A stretch of 21,838 nucleotides of DNA from JBEKHI01 sp050012355 (GTDB lineage Bacteria; Actinomycetota; Actinomycetes; Streptosporangiales; Streptosporangiaceae). The stretch is from the NCBI GenBank assembly GCA_050012355.1, contig JBEKHI010000100.1:1-21838 (forward strand). The letters run 5' to 3'. A program made the translations under genes and the position numbers. Positions within the stretch are counted from its first letter, which is position 1, and each line of letters begins with the position of its first letter. Positions 7,355-15,351 of this stretch are shown in pieces. A model generated the notes under the pieces. That model had not been told where the DNA came from, did no database searches, and was given only the letters and a program-made list of their open reading frames with translations.

Positions 7355-9102
7355 CGTTCAATGTCCTCCCTCGGAGGAGGCAGCTGAAACCAGTAGAAGC
7401 CATGTCCGGGAAGAGTGAGCAAGTAGGGCAATTCCCCGATAGGCGGAAAAACCACCCCACCCATGCACTCAACTGGGGTAACGCCGATGAAGCGGCGCAA
7501 GTCAAGTTCGACCGGCTGGGGGAATCGTGAGAGGTTATTCACACACAGGATCCGGTCGCTCGGGTCCTGGCCGGTGGTCTCTGAGTACACTTCATCCTCA
7601 TGCTCGCGGACGAACGCCAGCACGCTCGGGTTGGACGAGGTGAGCTCCTCGTAGGCGCCCAGGCCGAAGACCGCGTGCCGCTTGCGGATCTCGATCATCC
7701 GCCGGGTCCACTGCAGCAGCGAGCCCGGGCTGCGCTGCTGGGCCTCGACGTTGAGCGACTGGAACCCGTAGATCGGGTCCATGACCGGCGGCAGGTAGAG
7801 CCGCTGCGGGTCGGCGCTGGAGAAGCCGCCATTGCGGTCGGGGGTCCACTGCATCGGGGTACGCACCCCGTCGCGGTCACCGAGCCAGATGTTGTCGCCC
7901 ATCCCGATCTCGTCTCCGTAGTACATGACCGGAGAGCCGGGCAGCGACAGCAGCAGCGCGGTGAACAGCTCGAGCTGGTTGCCGTCGTTGTCGAGCAGCG
8001 GGGCGAGCCGCCGCCGGATGCCGATGTTGGCCTTCATCCGCGGATCCTTGGCGTACTCCGCGTACATGTAGTCCCGCTCCTCGTCGGTGACCATCTCCAG
8101 GGTCAGCTCGTCGTGGTTGCGCAGGAAGATGCCCCACTGGCAGCCGGCCGGGATCTTCGGCGTCTGAGCGAGGATCTCCGAGATCGGGTAGCGCTGCTCG
8201 CGCCGGACCGACATGAAGATCCGCGGCATCAGCGGGAAGTGGAACGCCATGTGGCATTCGTTGCCGCCGGTCTCCGGGTCGCCGAAGTACTGCACCACGT
8301 CGGCGGGCCACTGGTTGGCCTCGGCGAGCAGCACCCGGTCCGGGTAGAGCTTGTCGATCTCGGCCCGGATCCGCTTCAGGTACTCGTGGGTCTCCTTGAG
8401 GTTCTCGCAGTTGGTGCCCTCGCGCTCGTACAGGTACGGCACGGCGTCCAGCCGGAACCCGTCGATGCCCAAGTCGAGCCAGAACCTGAGCACCTCGATC
8501 ATGGCACTCTGGACCTGCGGGTTCTCGAAGTTCAGGTCGGGCTGGTGCGAGAAGAACCGGTGCCAGTAGTACTGCTCGCGAACCGGGTCCCAGGTCCAGT
8601 TGGAGGTCTCGGTGTCGACGAAGATGATCCGCGCGTCCGGGTACTTGTCCGGTTCGTCGGACCACACGTAGAAGTCACCGAACGGCCCGTCCGGGTCCGA
8701 CCGGCTGGCCTGGAACCAGGGGTGGGCGTCGCTGGTGTGGTTCATTACCAGGTCGGCGATGACCCTGATGCCGCGCTTGTGGGATTCCTCCACAAGTTCC
8801 ACGAAGTCCCCGATATTGCCATATTCCGGGAGAACCTTCATATAGTCGGCAATGTCGTATCCGCCATCGCGGAGCGGGGAATCGTAGATGGGCAGCAACC
8901 AGATACAGTCGATGCCCAGCCATTGCAGGTAATCGAGGCGGGAGGTTAGCCCGCGCAGATCCCCGGTGCCGTCGCCGTTTGAGTCGGCGAACCCGCGGAT
9001 CAGGACTTCGTAGAAAACGGCGCGCTTGTACCACTCGGGGTCGCGCGGCTTCTCTAGTGAATCCGGTACTGGCTCGGTGAGCGCGAGGTGGAGCTCTGTC
9101 AC
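7351..9102 (-). CDS. treS: trehalose synthase (trehalose-maltose isomerase)
   Basis: A 583-residue GH13 enzyme that interconverts trehalose and maltose, feeding maltose to Mak. The protein begins VTELHLALTEPVPDS and soon shows DPEWYKRAVFYEV, the usual TreS opening. The catalytic residues are readable: nucleophile D219 (GFRLDAVPYLYE), acid/base E261 (LLAEANQWP) and D331 (RNHDELTLEM). MYYGDEIGMGDN and RTPMQW are also typical. The GTG start at 9102 was chosen because AGGAG lies 8 nt upstream and the length then matches the family; the frame stays open to 9270, but that would run into glgE. No fused maltokinase domain is present: Mak is the separate downstream gene, overlapping by the TTGA motif. 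The gap to glgE is 52 bp, so the genes probably share one transcript. Confidence 0.97.
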   Translation of the reverse strand: MTELHLALTEPVPDSLEKPRDPEWYKRAVFYEVLIRGFADSNGDGTGDLRGLTSRLDYLQWLGIDCIWLLPIYDSPLRDGGYDIADYMKVLPEYGNIGDFVELVEESHKRGIRVIADLVMNHTSDAHPWFQASRSDPDGPFGDFYVWSDEPDKYPDARIIFVDTETSNWTWDPVREQYYWHRFFSHQPDLNFENPQVQSAMIEVLRFWLDLGIDGFRLDAVPYLYEREGTNCENLKETHEYLKRIRAEIDKLYPDRVLLAEANQWPADVVQYFGDPETGGNECHMAFHFPLMPRIFMSVRREQRYPISEILAQTPKIPAGCQWGIFLRNHDELTLEMVTDEERDYMYAEYAKDPRMKANIGIRRRLAPLLDNDGNQLELFTALLLSLPGSPVMYYGDEIGMGDNIWLGDRDGVRTPMQWTPDRNGGFSSADPQRLYLPPVMDPIYGFQSLNVEAQQRSPGSLLQWTRRMIEIRKRHAVFGLGAYEELTSSNPSVLAFVREHEDEVYSETTGQDPSDRILCVNNLSRFPQPVELDLRRFIGVTPVECMGGVVFPPIGELPYLLTLPGHGFYWFQLPPPREDIER

Positions 9103-9154
9103 GCTGGTGTCTCCTGGGAGTGCAAAGGAGGGGGCCGGGGAGGTGGGCGGGGCT

Positions 9155-11164
9155 TTAGGGAGAGACGGTGAAAACATGCGCTGACCGTACCGACGGGTCA
9201 AGGCGCACATAGCTGGCCTGCCCCCACCGGTAGGACTCACTCCCATGGTGGTCGGCGGTGTTGAGCTCATCTGTCACGGTGAACTCCGCACCCCACTCCA
9301 TGCCCAGCGCGGGCATGTCAAGCCAGACCGTGGCCTCTCGTGCCTGATACGGGTCAAGATTCACTACTACCAGGACGGTGTCACCACCTGGTTCACGCTT
9401 TGAGAAGCAGATCAGCTCAGGCTGATCAGCGTGATGGAACCGTAGATTACGCAACCAGTGCAACGCGGGGTGGGATTTGCGGATTCTGTTGAGACTTGTG
9501 ATGAGTGGTGAGATACCGACGCCGTCGCGTTCCGCCGCGTCCCAGTCACGCGGGCGGTACTGATATTTCTCGGAATCGAGATATTCCTCGCTGCCGGGTC
9601 GTAGCGGCGTGTTCTCACACAGTTCATAACCGGAGTAAATTCCCCAGCTGGGGGAGAGCATTGCCGCCAGCACCGCCCGGATGCGGAACGCGCCGGGCCC
9701 GCCGTGCTGCAGGTACTCGGTGAGGATGTCCGGGGTGTTGGCGAAGAAGTTGGGCCGCATGTAAGCGGCGGCCGGACCGGACAGCTCCCGCAGGTACTCG
9801 GTCAGCTCGTCCTTGCCGTTACGCCAGGTGAAGTAGGTGTAGGACTGGTGGAAGCCCACCATCCCCAGCGCCGCCATCACGGCGGGCTTGGTGAACGCCT
9901 CGGCCAGGAAGATCACGTCCGGGTCGGTCCGCCTGATATCCGCGAGCAGCCGGTCCCAGAACCTGACCGGCTTGGTGTGCGGGTTGTCCACCCGGAAGAT
10001 CCGGACTCCGTGGCTCATCCACAGCCGGACGATCCTGTTCACTTCCGCGTAGATGCCCTCGGGGTCGTTGTCGAAGTTGACCGGGTAGATGTCCTGGTAC
10101 TTCTTCGGCGGGTTCTCCGCGTAGGCGATCGAGCCGTCCGCCCGGCTGGTGAACCATTCCGGATGCTCGCGCACCCACGGGTGGTCAGGCGAGCACTGCA
10201 GCGCCAGGTCGATCGCGATCTCCATGCCGAGGTCACGGGCCTGCCCGACGAACGCGTCGAAGTCGGCGAACGTCCCGAGGTCGGGATGGATCGCGTCGTG
10301 ACCGCCCTCGGCCGAGCCGATCGCCCAGGGCGACCCTGGGTCGCCCGCGTGAGCCGCCAGCGTGTTGTTCCGGCCCTTGCGATGGGTGAAACCGATCGGG
10401 TGCACCGGAGGGAGGTACACAACGTCGAATCCCATGTCAGCGATCGCCGACAGCCGTTTGGTGGCCGTGCGGAACGTGCCCGACACCGGCTCGCGGCGGC
10501 CCATCGGGTCGTATTGCACGCCCTCGGAACGCGGGAAGAACTCGTACCACGACCCGAAGAGCGCGCGCTGCCGGTCGGCCCGCACCGGCATCCGGGCCGA
10601 CCTGGTGACCAGCTCGCGGAGCGGATAGACGGCGAGGATCTCGTCGATCTCGGGATGGAGAGCGTCGTTAAGCCGATCATTTGGTGCTACGGACCTATCG
10701 CGCAGACGGCGGGAAAGCTGGCTGAGGGCGTACCGCGACCGGGCGGGCGCGGTCGCGCCCGGCGGGACCGGGACGGTGCGGGCGGCGCGGGCGAACAGCA
10801 GCGAGCCCTCGGCGAGCATCAGCTCGGTGTCCTGGCCACGCGGGATCTTGATCGCGGCGGCGTGCCTCCAGCTGGCGATCGGGTCGCTCCACGACTCGAC
10901 GTGGAAGTGCCACAGGCCCTCGGCGGAGCCCAGGGTCACCTCGGCCGCGTACCGGTCGGTGCCCGGTGTCACCTCGCGCATCAGGACCCGCGGCCGCGGC
11001 GAGCCGTCGGGGTCATGCAGCACCACCGCGGCGCCCAGGCTGCCGTGGCCTTCTCTGATGACGGTCGCGCTGACCTCGAATGTCTCGCCGACGACGGCCT
11101 TGACGGCGCGGCGCCCGCTCTCAACTGCCGGTTCGATGCCGAGGATGGGGATGCGACCGATCAC
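9155..11164 (-). CDS. glgE: alpha-1,4-glucan:maltose-1-phosphate maltosyltransferase
   Basis: A 669-residue GH13 (subfamily 3) enzyme that transfers maltosyl units from alpha-maltose-1-phosphate to the non-reducing end of an alpha-1,4-glucan. The N-terminal domain begins near IGRIPILGIEPAVESG. The catalytic barrel carries nucleophile D393 (FRVDNPHTKP), acid/base E422 (FLAEAFTKP) and D479 (FANTPD). These numbers are each one less than the D394/E423/D480 known for the Streptomyces coelicolor enzyme, which supports the GTG start at 11164. The phosphate-side HRKGRNN segment is also present. The frame is open upstream to 11413, but that would overlap the glgP start and adds nothing family-like. 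It is the first gene of the minus-strand operon and diverges from glgP. Export is not expected, as no signal peptide is seen. Confidence 0.97.
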   Translation of the reverse strand: MIGRIPILGIEPAVESGRRAVKAVVGETFEVSATVIREGHGSLGAAVVLHDPDGSPRPRVLMREVTPGTDRYAAEVTLGSAEGLWHFHVESWSDPIASWRHAAAIKIPRGQDTELMLAEGSLLFARAARTVPVPPGATAPARSRYALSQLSRRLRDRSVAPNDRLNDALHPEIDEILAVYPLRELVTRSARMPVRADRQRALFGSWYEFFPRSEGVQYDPMGRREPVSGTFRTATKRLSAIADMGFDVVYLPPVHPIGFTHRKGRNNTLAAHAGDPGSPWAIGSAEGGHDAIHPDLGTFADFDAFVGQARDLGMEIAIDLALQCSPDHPWVREHPEWFTSRADGSIAYAENPPKKYQDIYPVNFDNDPEGIYAEVNRIVRLWMSHGVRIFRVDNPHTKPVRFWDRLLADIRRTDPDVIFLAEAFTKPAVMAALGMVGFHQSYTYFTWRNGKDELTEYLRELSGPAAAYMRPNFFANTPDILTEYLQHGGPGAFRIRAVLAAMLSPSWGIYSGYELCENTPLRPGSEEYLDSEKYQYRPRDWDAAERDGVGISPLITSLNRIRKSHPALHWLRNLRFHHADQPELICFSKREPGGDTVLVVVNLDPYQAREATVWLDMPALGMEWGAEFTVTDELNTADHHGSESYRWGQASYVRLDPSVRSAHVFTVSP

Positions 11165-11288
11165 GGGGTCACCGTACCCAGTGAGATGTGTCGCACGCGA
11201 GCCGGCCCGGTAACAGTTGTTTTTCCCGGCTAACCTCCCGGCGTAAAGAGGCCCTATCACTCGCCACGACCCACTAGGGTCACTCTGC
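11165..11288. promoter_or_regulatory. divergent intergenic region between glgE and glgP
   Basis: These 124 bp must hold the promoters of both the glgE operon and glgP. A TAGGGT hexamer (11275-11280) ends 8 nt before the glgP GTG and could drive a leaderless transcript. It sits inside a small inverted repeat, GACCCACTAGGGTC (11268-11281), which could be an operator. A run of five T's at 11219-11223 is the only AT-rich patch. No clear -35 box is seen for either direction. Confidence 0.45.
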
Positions 11289-13823
11289 GTGAGAGCAATT
11301 CGCCGATTCACCGTCCGCGTCACTCTGCCTGGGCCGCTAGCGCCGTTGCACGACCTGATGCTGAACTTGCGCTGGTCCTGGCACCCGCCGACGGTTGCGT
11401 TGCTGCGATCCATTGATCCCGCCGCGTGGGAAGCCTCCGGTGGCGACCCGGTAGCGATGCTCAGCTCGCTGCGCCCCGGTCAGCTCGCCGCGCTTGCCTC
11501 GAACCCGGATTTCTTGCAGCGCCTTGAGGAAACGCAACGCGACCTCCGTGAGTACCAGACCGGGCCGCGCTGGTACCAGAGCTCGGGTTCTAGTGAGCCA
11601 TCCGCCATCGCGTACTTCTCGCCCGAGTACGGGATCACCGCGGTGCTGCCGCAGTACTCGGGCGGCCTCGGCATCCTGGCCGGCGATCACCTGAAGTCCG
11701 CCAGCGACCTTGGCGTTCCGGTGGTCGGGGTGGGCCTGCTGTACCGGCACGGGTACTTCACCCAGGCGCTGTCCGCCGACGGCTGGCAGACCGAGCGCTA
11801 TCCGGCCGACGACCCGAATGGCCTGCCGCTGTCCCAGCTGCGGGATTCCGCCGGGCTCCCGGTCCGGGTGTCGGTGACGCTGGCGGAGGGCCGCAAGCTG
11901 TCCGCCCAGGTGTGGCTGGCTCAGGTGGGCAGGGTTCCGCTGCTGCTGCTCGACTCTTACGTCGAGGAGAACGAGCCCGCGCTGTACGAGGTCACCGACC
12001 GGCTGTACGGCGGCGGCAGCGAGCACCGGCTGCGGCAGGAACTGCTGCTCGGGGTGGGCGGGGTCCGCGCGGTGCGCGCGTTCTGCTCGCTGACCGGGCA
12101 CCCGGTCCCGGAGGTCTTCCACACCAACGAGGGGCACGCGGGCTTTCTCGGGCTGGAGCGGATCCGTGAGTACATCGCGGACGGCCTGTCGTTCGACGAG
12201 GCGCTGGAGTCCTGCCGGGCGGGCACCGTGTTCACCACCCACACCCCGGTGCCCGCTGGCATCGACCGGTTCCCGCGTGACCTGGTGGAACGCTACTTCG
12301 CCGATGACCAGTCGCTGCCGATCGACCGGGTGCTCGGGCTCGGCGCCGAGACCTACCCCGGCGGCGACCCGCACGTGTTCAACATGGCCGTGATGGGCAT
12401 GCGGCTGGCCCAGCGGGTCAACGGCGTGTCGTTGCTGCACGGCCAGGTCAGCCGGGAGATGTTCGCTGGCCTGTGGCCAGGATTCGACACCAGCGAGGTG
12501 CCGATCGGCTCGATCACCAACGGCGTGCATACCCCGACCTGGGTCGCGCCGGAGATGCTGACGCTCGGCGAGCCCGCGTCCGCGCCCGCCGCCACGCTGT
12601 GGACGGCGCGGGCCGCGCTGCGCGGCAGGCTGGTGACGGAGACCCGGCGGCGGCTGCGTGCCTCCTGGCGCGCTCGTGGCGCCTCGGAGGCCGAGCTCAC
12701 CTGGACCGACGAGGTGCTCGACCCGGACGTGCTGACAATCGGCTTCGCCCGCCGCGTCCCGTCTTACAAGCGGCTGACGCTGATGCTGAACGACCCGGCC
12801 CGGCTGGCCGGGCTGCTGCTCGATCCCGAGCGTCCGATCCAGATCGTGGTGGCGGGCAAGGCGCACCCGGCCGATGAGGGCGGTAAGCGGCTGATCCAGC
12901 AGATGGTCAACTTCACCGATTCGGCCGACGTCCGGCGCCGCATCGTGTTCCTGCCCGACTACGACATGGCGATGGCGCACTACCTGGTGCAGGGCTGTGA
13001 CGTCTGGCTGAACAACCCGCTGCGGCCACTGGAGGCCTGCGGCACCTCCGGCATGAAGGCCGCGCTGAACGGCGGGCTCAACGTCTCCGTGCGGGACGGC
13101 TGGTGGGACGAGTGGTACGACGGCGCGAACGGCTGGGAGATCCCGACCGCGGACGGGGTCGCCGATCCTGACCGGCGCGATGGGCTGGAGGCGTCCGCCC
13201 TCTATGACCTGCTGGACAAGTCGGTGGCCCCGCTGTTCTACGACCGGAGCCCCGACGGGGTGCCAGCCGGCTGGACGGAGATGATCAGGCACACCCTGCT
13301 GTCCCTCGGCCCCAAGGTGCAGGCCGAGCGGATGGTCAGGGACTACGTGTCGGCCCTGTACACCCCGGCGGCTTCCTCGTCGCGCGCGCTGGCCGCTTCC
13401 GGATACTCGGGGGCCCGCGAGCTGGCGGCGTGGAAGGGCCGCGTCCGGGATGCGTGGCCGGACGTGCGGATCGAGCACATGGAGGCCGACGGCGGTGAGC
13501 CGGCGCTCGGCTCGGCACTGCAGGTCCGGGTCACCGTTTCGCTGGCTGGCCTGTCCGCGAATGACGTGGCCGTCGAGGTGGTGTTCGGCCGCCCAGGTGA
13601 CGACGACGAGATCGTCGCGCCGTCCTTCGCCGAGCTGGCCGCCGACCCGTCTGATGGCGGTCTGGTACGGTTCACCGGCTCGGTCGAGCTGGGTCAGCCA
13701 GGGCCGTTCGGCTACACGGTGCGAGTCCTGCCCCGGCACGCCCTGCTCGCGTCCCGAGCCGAGATGGGCCTGGTCACCTACCCGGACGCCCCCGCCCCCA
13801 TGACCAACGGCGACCTCCGCTGA
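11289..13823 (+). CDS. glgP: alpha-glucan (maltodextrin/glycogen) phosphorylase
   Basis: An 844-residue GT35 phosphorylase that releases glucose-1-phosphate from alpha-1,4-glucan ends, with pyridoxal phosphate as cofactor. The first ~115 residues match the DUF3417 domain of the short bacterial/actinobacterial type (MLNLRWSWHPPT). Core motifs follow: FHTNEGHAGFLGLERI, FTTHTPVPAGIDRF, SYKRLTLML, and the PLP site PLEACGTSGMKAALNGG, where K590 should form the Schiff base. The C-terminal ~140 residues form an extra beta-rich domain. The length is close to mycobacterial GlgP (about 860). The GTG start is the first of the frame and puts DUF3417 at the N-terminus. It diverges from the glgE operon, so synthesis and breakdown of the same glucan share one intergenic control region. 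The hairpin at 13830 follows its stop. Confidence 0.96.
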   Translation: MRAIRRFTVRVTLPGPLAPLHDLMLNLRWSWHPPTVALLRSIDPAAWEASGGDPVAMLSSLRPGQLAALASNPDFLQRLEETQRDLREYQTGPRWYQSSGSSEPSAIAYFSPEYGITAVLPQYSGGLGILAGDHLKSASDLGVPVVGVGLLYRHGYFTQALSADGWQTERYPADDPNGLPLSQLRDSAGLPVRVSVTLAEGRKLSAQVWLAQVGRVPLLLLDSYVEENEPALYEVTDRLYGGGSEHRLRQELLLGVGGVRAVRAFCSLTGHPVPEVFHTNEGHAGFLGLERIREYIADGLSFDEALESCRAGTVFTTHTPVPAGIDRFPRDLVERYFADDQSLPIDRVLGLGAETYPGGDPHVFNMAVMGMRLAQRVNGVSLLHGQVSREMFAGLWPGFDTSEVPIGSITNGVHTPTWVAPEMLTLGEPASAPAATLWTARAALRGRLVTETRRRLRASWRARGASEAELTWTDEVLDPDVLTIGFARRVPSYKRLTLMLNDPARLAGLLLDPERPIQIVVAGKAHPADEGGKRLIQQMVNFTDSADVRRRIVFLPDYDMAMAHYLVQGCDVWLNNPLRPLEACGTSGMKAALNGGLNVSVRDGWWDEWYDGANGWEIPTADGVADPDRRDGLEASALYDLLDKSVAPLFYDRSPDGVPAGWTEMIRHTLLSLGPKVQAERMVRDYVSALYTPAASSSRALAASGYSGARELAAWKGRVRDAWPDVRIEHMEADGGEPALGSALQVRVTVSLAGLSANDVAVEVVFGRPGDDDEIVAPSFAELAADPSDGGLVRFTGSVELGQPGPFGYTVRVLPRHALLASRAEMGLVTYPDAPAPMTNGDLR

Positions 13824-13829
13824 TTTTTG

Positions 13830-13883
13830 CTGGTCGGTGCGGCCCTGCCCCTACTCTTTGCTGGGCAGGGCCGCACTCACCAG
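13830..13883. repeat. hairpin repeat, family 2, copy C (downstream of glgP)
   Basis: Arms at 13830-13850 and 13863-13883 pair at 19 of 21 positions around the 12-nt loop CTACTCTTTGCT. The stem is very GC-rich (GCGGCCCTGCCC half). It starts 7 nt after the glgP stop and could act as a U-less terminator, since the T-run (TTTTT, 13824-13828) is before the stem and not after it. It shares stem ends CTGGTYGGTG and the CTCTTTGCTGG loop side with copies A and B, while the stem interior differs with base-pair-preserving changes. Confidence 0.82.
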
Positions 13884-13896
13884 AATCGGGCGCAGT

Positions 13897-13902
13897 TAGA
13901 GT
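13897..13902 (+). promoter_or_regulatory. possible -10 hexamer (TAGAGT) for the enoyl-CoA hydratase gene
   Basis: TAGAGT fits TANNNT and ends 6 nt before GTG 13909 and 9 nt before ATG 13912, consistent with a leaderless or nearly leaderless transcript starting after hairpin copy C. No -35 box is evident. Confidence 0.33.
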
Positions 13903-13908
13903 GAGGGT

Positions 13909-14691
13909 GTGATGGGTGAGTTTGTCCGTGTAGAGCGCGACGGGGCGGTCGCGACGATCCGGCTGGACCGGCCGCCGATGAACGCGCTGAACGCGCAGGT
14001 GCAGGGCGAGATCGCGGACGCGGCTCGTGAGGTGAGCGACGACGGCGAGATCCGCGCCGTCATTCTGTACGGCGGCGAGAAGGTGTTCGCGGCTGGCGCC
14101 GACATCAAGGAGATGGCCGGGCTCGGGTACGCCGAGATGGCCGAACGGGCCGGGCGGCTGCAAGCCGCGCTCACCTTGGTCGCGCGGATTCCCAAGCCGG
14201 TGGTCGCGGCGATCACCGGGTACGCGCTTGGCGGCGGGCTGGAAGTGGCGCTCACCGCGGACTTCCGGGTGGTCGGCGAGAACGCGAAGGTCGGGCAGCC
14301 GGAAATCCTGCTCGGGCTGATCCCCGGGGCGGGCGGGACCCAGCGGCTGCCGCGGCTGATCGGTCCCGCGCGGGCCAAGGACATCGTCTACACCGGACGG
14401 TTCGTCGGGGCGCCGGAGGCGCTGGCGATCGGGCTGGCCGACCGGATCGCGCCGGATGGCGCGGTGTACGAGGCAGCCCGCGAGCTGGTCGACCGGTACA
14501 CGGCCGGGCCGGCGCTGGCGCTGCGCGCCGCCAAACAGGCGATCGACGCCGGGCTCGAGGTCGACCTGGATTCGGGCCTCGAGGTGGAGCGGCTGCACTT
14601 CTCGGCGCTGTTCGCCACCGAGGACGCGCACACCGGAATGCAGAGCTTCACGGAAAACGGCCCCGGCAAGGCGAAGTTCCAGGGCCGCTAG
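13909..14691 (+). CDS. enoyl-CoA hydratase/isomerase (crotonase) family protein
   Basis: About 260 residues, the normal size for a single-domain crotonase. The CoA-binding/oxyanion motif AGADIKEM lies near residue 65. Both catalytic glutamates of true enoyl-CoA hydratases are present: E112 in LGGGLEVAL and E132 in QPEILLGLIPGAGGTQRLPR. Their spacing of 20 equals that of the E144/E164 pair known in the rat mitochondrial enzyme, so hydration of trans-2-enoyl-CoA is likely; this makes it EchA8/PaaF-like. Start choice is GTG 13909 or ATG 13912, one codon apart. The gene stands alone between two hairpin repeats, so the neighbours do not indicate which acyl-CoA pathway it serves. Confidence 0.92.
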   Translation: MMGEFVRVERDGAVATIRLDRPPMNALNAQVQGEIADAAREVSDDGEIRAVILYGGEKVFAAGADIKEMAGLGYAEMAERAGRLQAALTLVARIPKPVVAAITGYALGGGLEVALTADFRVVGENAKVGQPEILLGLIPGAGGTQRLPRLIGPARAKDIVYTGRFVGAPEALAIGLADRIAPDGAVYEAARELVDRYTAGPALALRAAKQAIDAGLEVDLDSGLEVERLHFSALFATEDAHTGMQSFTENGPGKAKFQGR

Positions 14692-14718
14692 GGTTCGTTC
14701 CCCGGCCGCCGAGGATCA

Positions 14719-14770
14719 TGGTTGGTGTCGCATTAACCAGCCTCTTTGCTGGTTGGTGCGACACCGACCA
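14719..14770. repeat. hairpin repeat, family 2, copy B (downstream of the enoyl-CoA hydratase gene)
   Basis: The most complete copy: a 22-bp stem (14719-14740 with 14749-14770) that pairs throughout if T-G wobbles are allowed, closing on the 8-nt loop CCTCTTTG. It starts 27 bp after the crotonase stop and is followed by CAAAAC, as copy A is followed by GAAAAC. Confidence 0.85.
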
Positions 14771-14857
14771 GCAAAACTAGGCCCAGCGAGCGACGGCGAC
14801 GCCTCCGGCGGGACCGGACTGTGACGCTGCCGGATTCCGCGGGTGCCCAGCATCCGC

Positions 14858-14863
14858 TACCGT
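14858..14863 (+). promoter_or_regulatory. possible -10 hexamer (TACCGT) for the small gene at 14874
   Basis: TACCGT fits TANNNT and lies 10 nt before ATG 14874. Together with the lack of an obvious ribosome-binding site it suggests a very short or absent leader. Confidence 0.28.
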
Positions 14864-14873
14864 AGGCGTTGCG

Positions 14874-15287
14874 ATGACATTGCAGCCGGAGGATCCGCTC
14901 TCTCTCGATATGGTGACGGCGGCGTTGCGCGCGGACAGCGCCGACGTCGCGATCTACGCTCGCGTGCTCGCGGGCTCGCTCTCCCAGGCGCTTCCCGACG
15001 GCTGGGTGGTCGTCGAGCGGGAACGCTCGATGTCCGACCGGATGCACGGGCGGCCCGGTGAGGTGAGCAAGGTCGTGGTACGAGTTGGTGACAATCTGAT
15101 GACACTGTCGGTCCGCGGCGGCCGGCCGGTCGCCGAAGTGTGCCGCGAGGTACGCGGAGTCGTCCTGTCCAGGGAAAACGTGCCGCTGCAAGAGTGGGCC
15201 GGGCGGCTGGCGAGCGAACTGGTGCGGCACGCCGAGGACAACGCGCAGGCGGCTGAGGCGCTGCGTCGGCTGGTCACGGGCACTTAA
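14874..15287 (+). CDS. small protein of unknown function (137 aa)
   Basis: I do not recognise a named family. The ATG at 14874 opens a 137-residue soluble, acidic protein without signal peptide or membrane segment. The N-terminal third is helical (DMVTAALRADSADVAIYARVLAG). The middle looks like a small antiparallel sheet (GWVVVERERS, SKVVVRVGDNLMTLSVRGG). The C-terminus is a helix pair rich in Ala, Arg and Glu (LQEWAGRLASELVRHAEDN, then AEALRRLV). The codon pattern matches the real genes around it, and hairpin copy B separates it from the crotonase gene. The kinase gene starts 64 bp downstream on the same strand, so a link to the kinase is possible but only by position. Confidence 0.75.
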   Translation: MTLQPEDPLSLDMVTAALRADSADVAIYARVLAGSLSQALPDGWVVVERERSMSDRMHGRPGEVSKVVVRVGDNLMTLSVRGGRPVAEVCREVRGVVLSRENVPLQEWAGRLASELVRHAEDNAQAAEALRRLVTGT

Positions 15288-15336
15288 CCTACTGTCAGGT
15301 TTGGGATGAAGCGGGCGCGCCCACGGATTCCTCTCG

Positions 15337-15342
15337 TACTCT
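15337..15342 (+). promoter_or_regulatory. possible -10 hexamer (TACTCT) for the kinase gene
   Basis: TACTCT fits TANNNT and ends 9 nt before ATG 15352. A 10-bp palindrome GGGCGCGCCC (15313-15322) lies just upstream, where a -35 box would be expected. GGAAG (15343-15347) could alternatively be the ribosome-binding site, in which case the promoter lies further upstream. Confidence 0.28.
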
Positions 15343-15351
15343 GGAAGCACG

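Noticed and set aside
9103..9270. Longer treS start
   Set aside because: It would overlap the end of glgE; GTG 9102 has AGGAG at a good distance and gives the normal family length.
11165..11413. Longer glgE start
   Set aside because: It would cross the divergent region and the glgP start; catalytic residue numbering supports GTG 11164.
11337..13739. An 800-codon open frame antisense to glgP, and similar long antisense frames opposite treS (7600-8949), mak (6008-7312), glgE (9704-11233) and idh (19003-20247)
   Set aside because: They mirror high third-position GC of the real genes, and their translations are Arg/Val/Gly/His-rich without any family motif.
13824..13828. TTTTT before hairpin copy C as part of an intrinsic terminator of glgP
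   Set aside because: The T-run precedes the stem in the direction of transcription; an intrinsic terminator needs it after the stem.
15286..15301. AACCT-ACTGTC-AGGTT hairpin as a terminator of the 137-aa gene
   Set aside because: Only 5 bp of stem, weak pairing, and no T-run.
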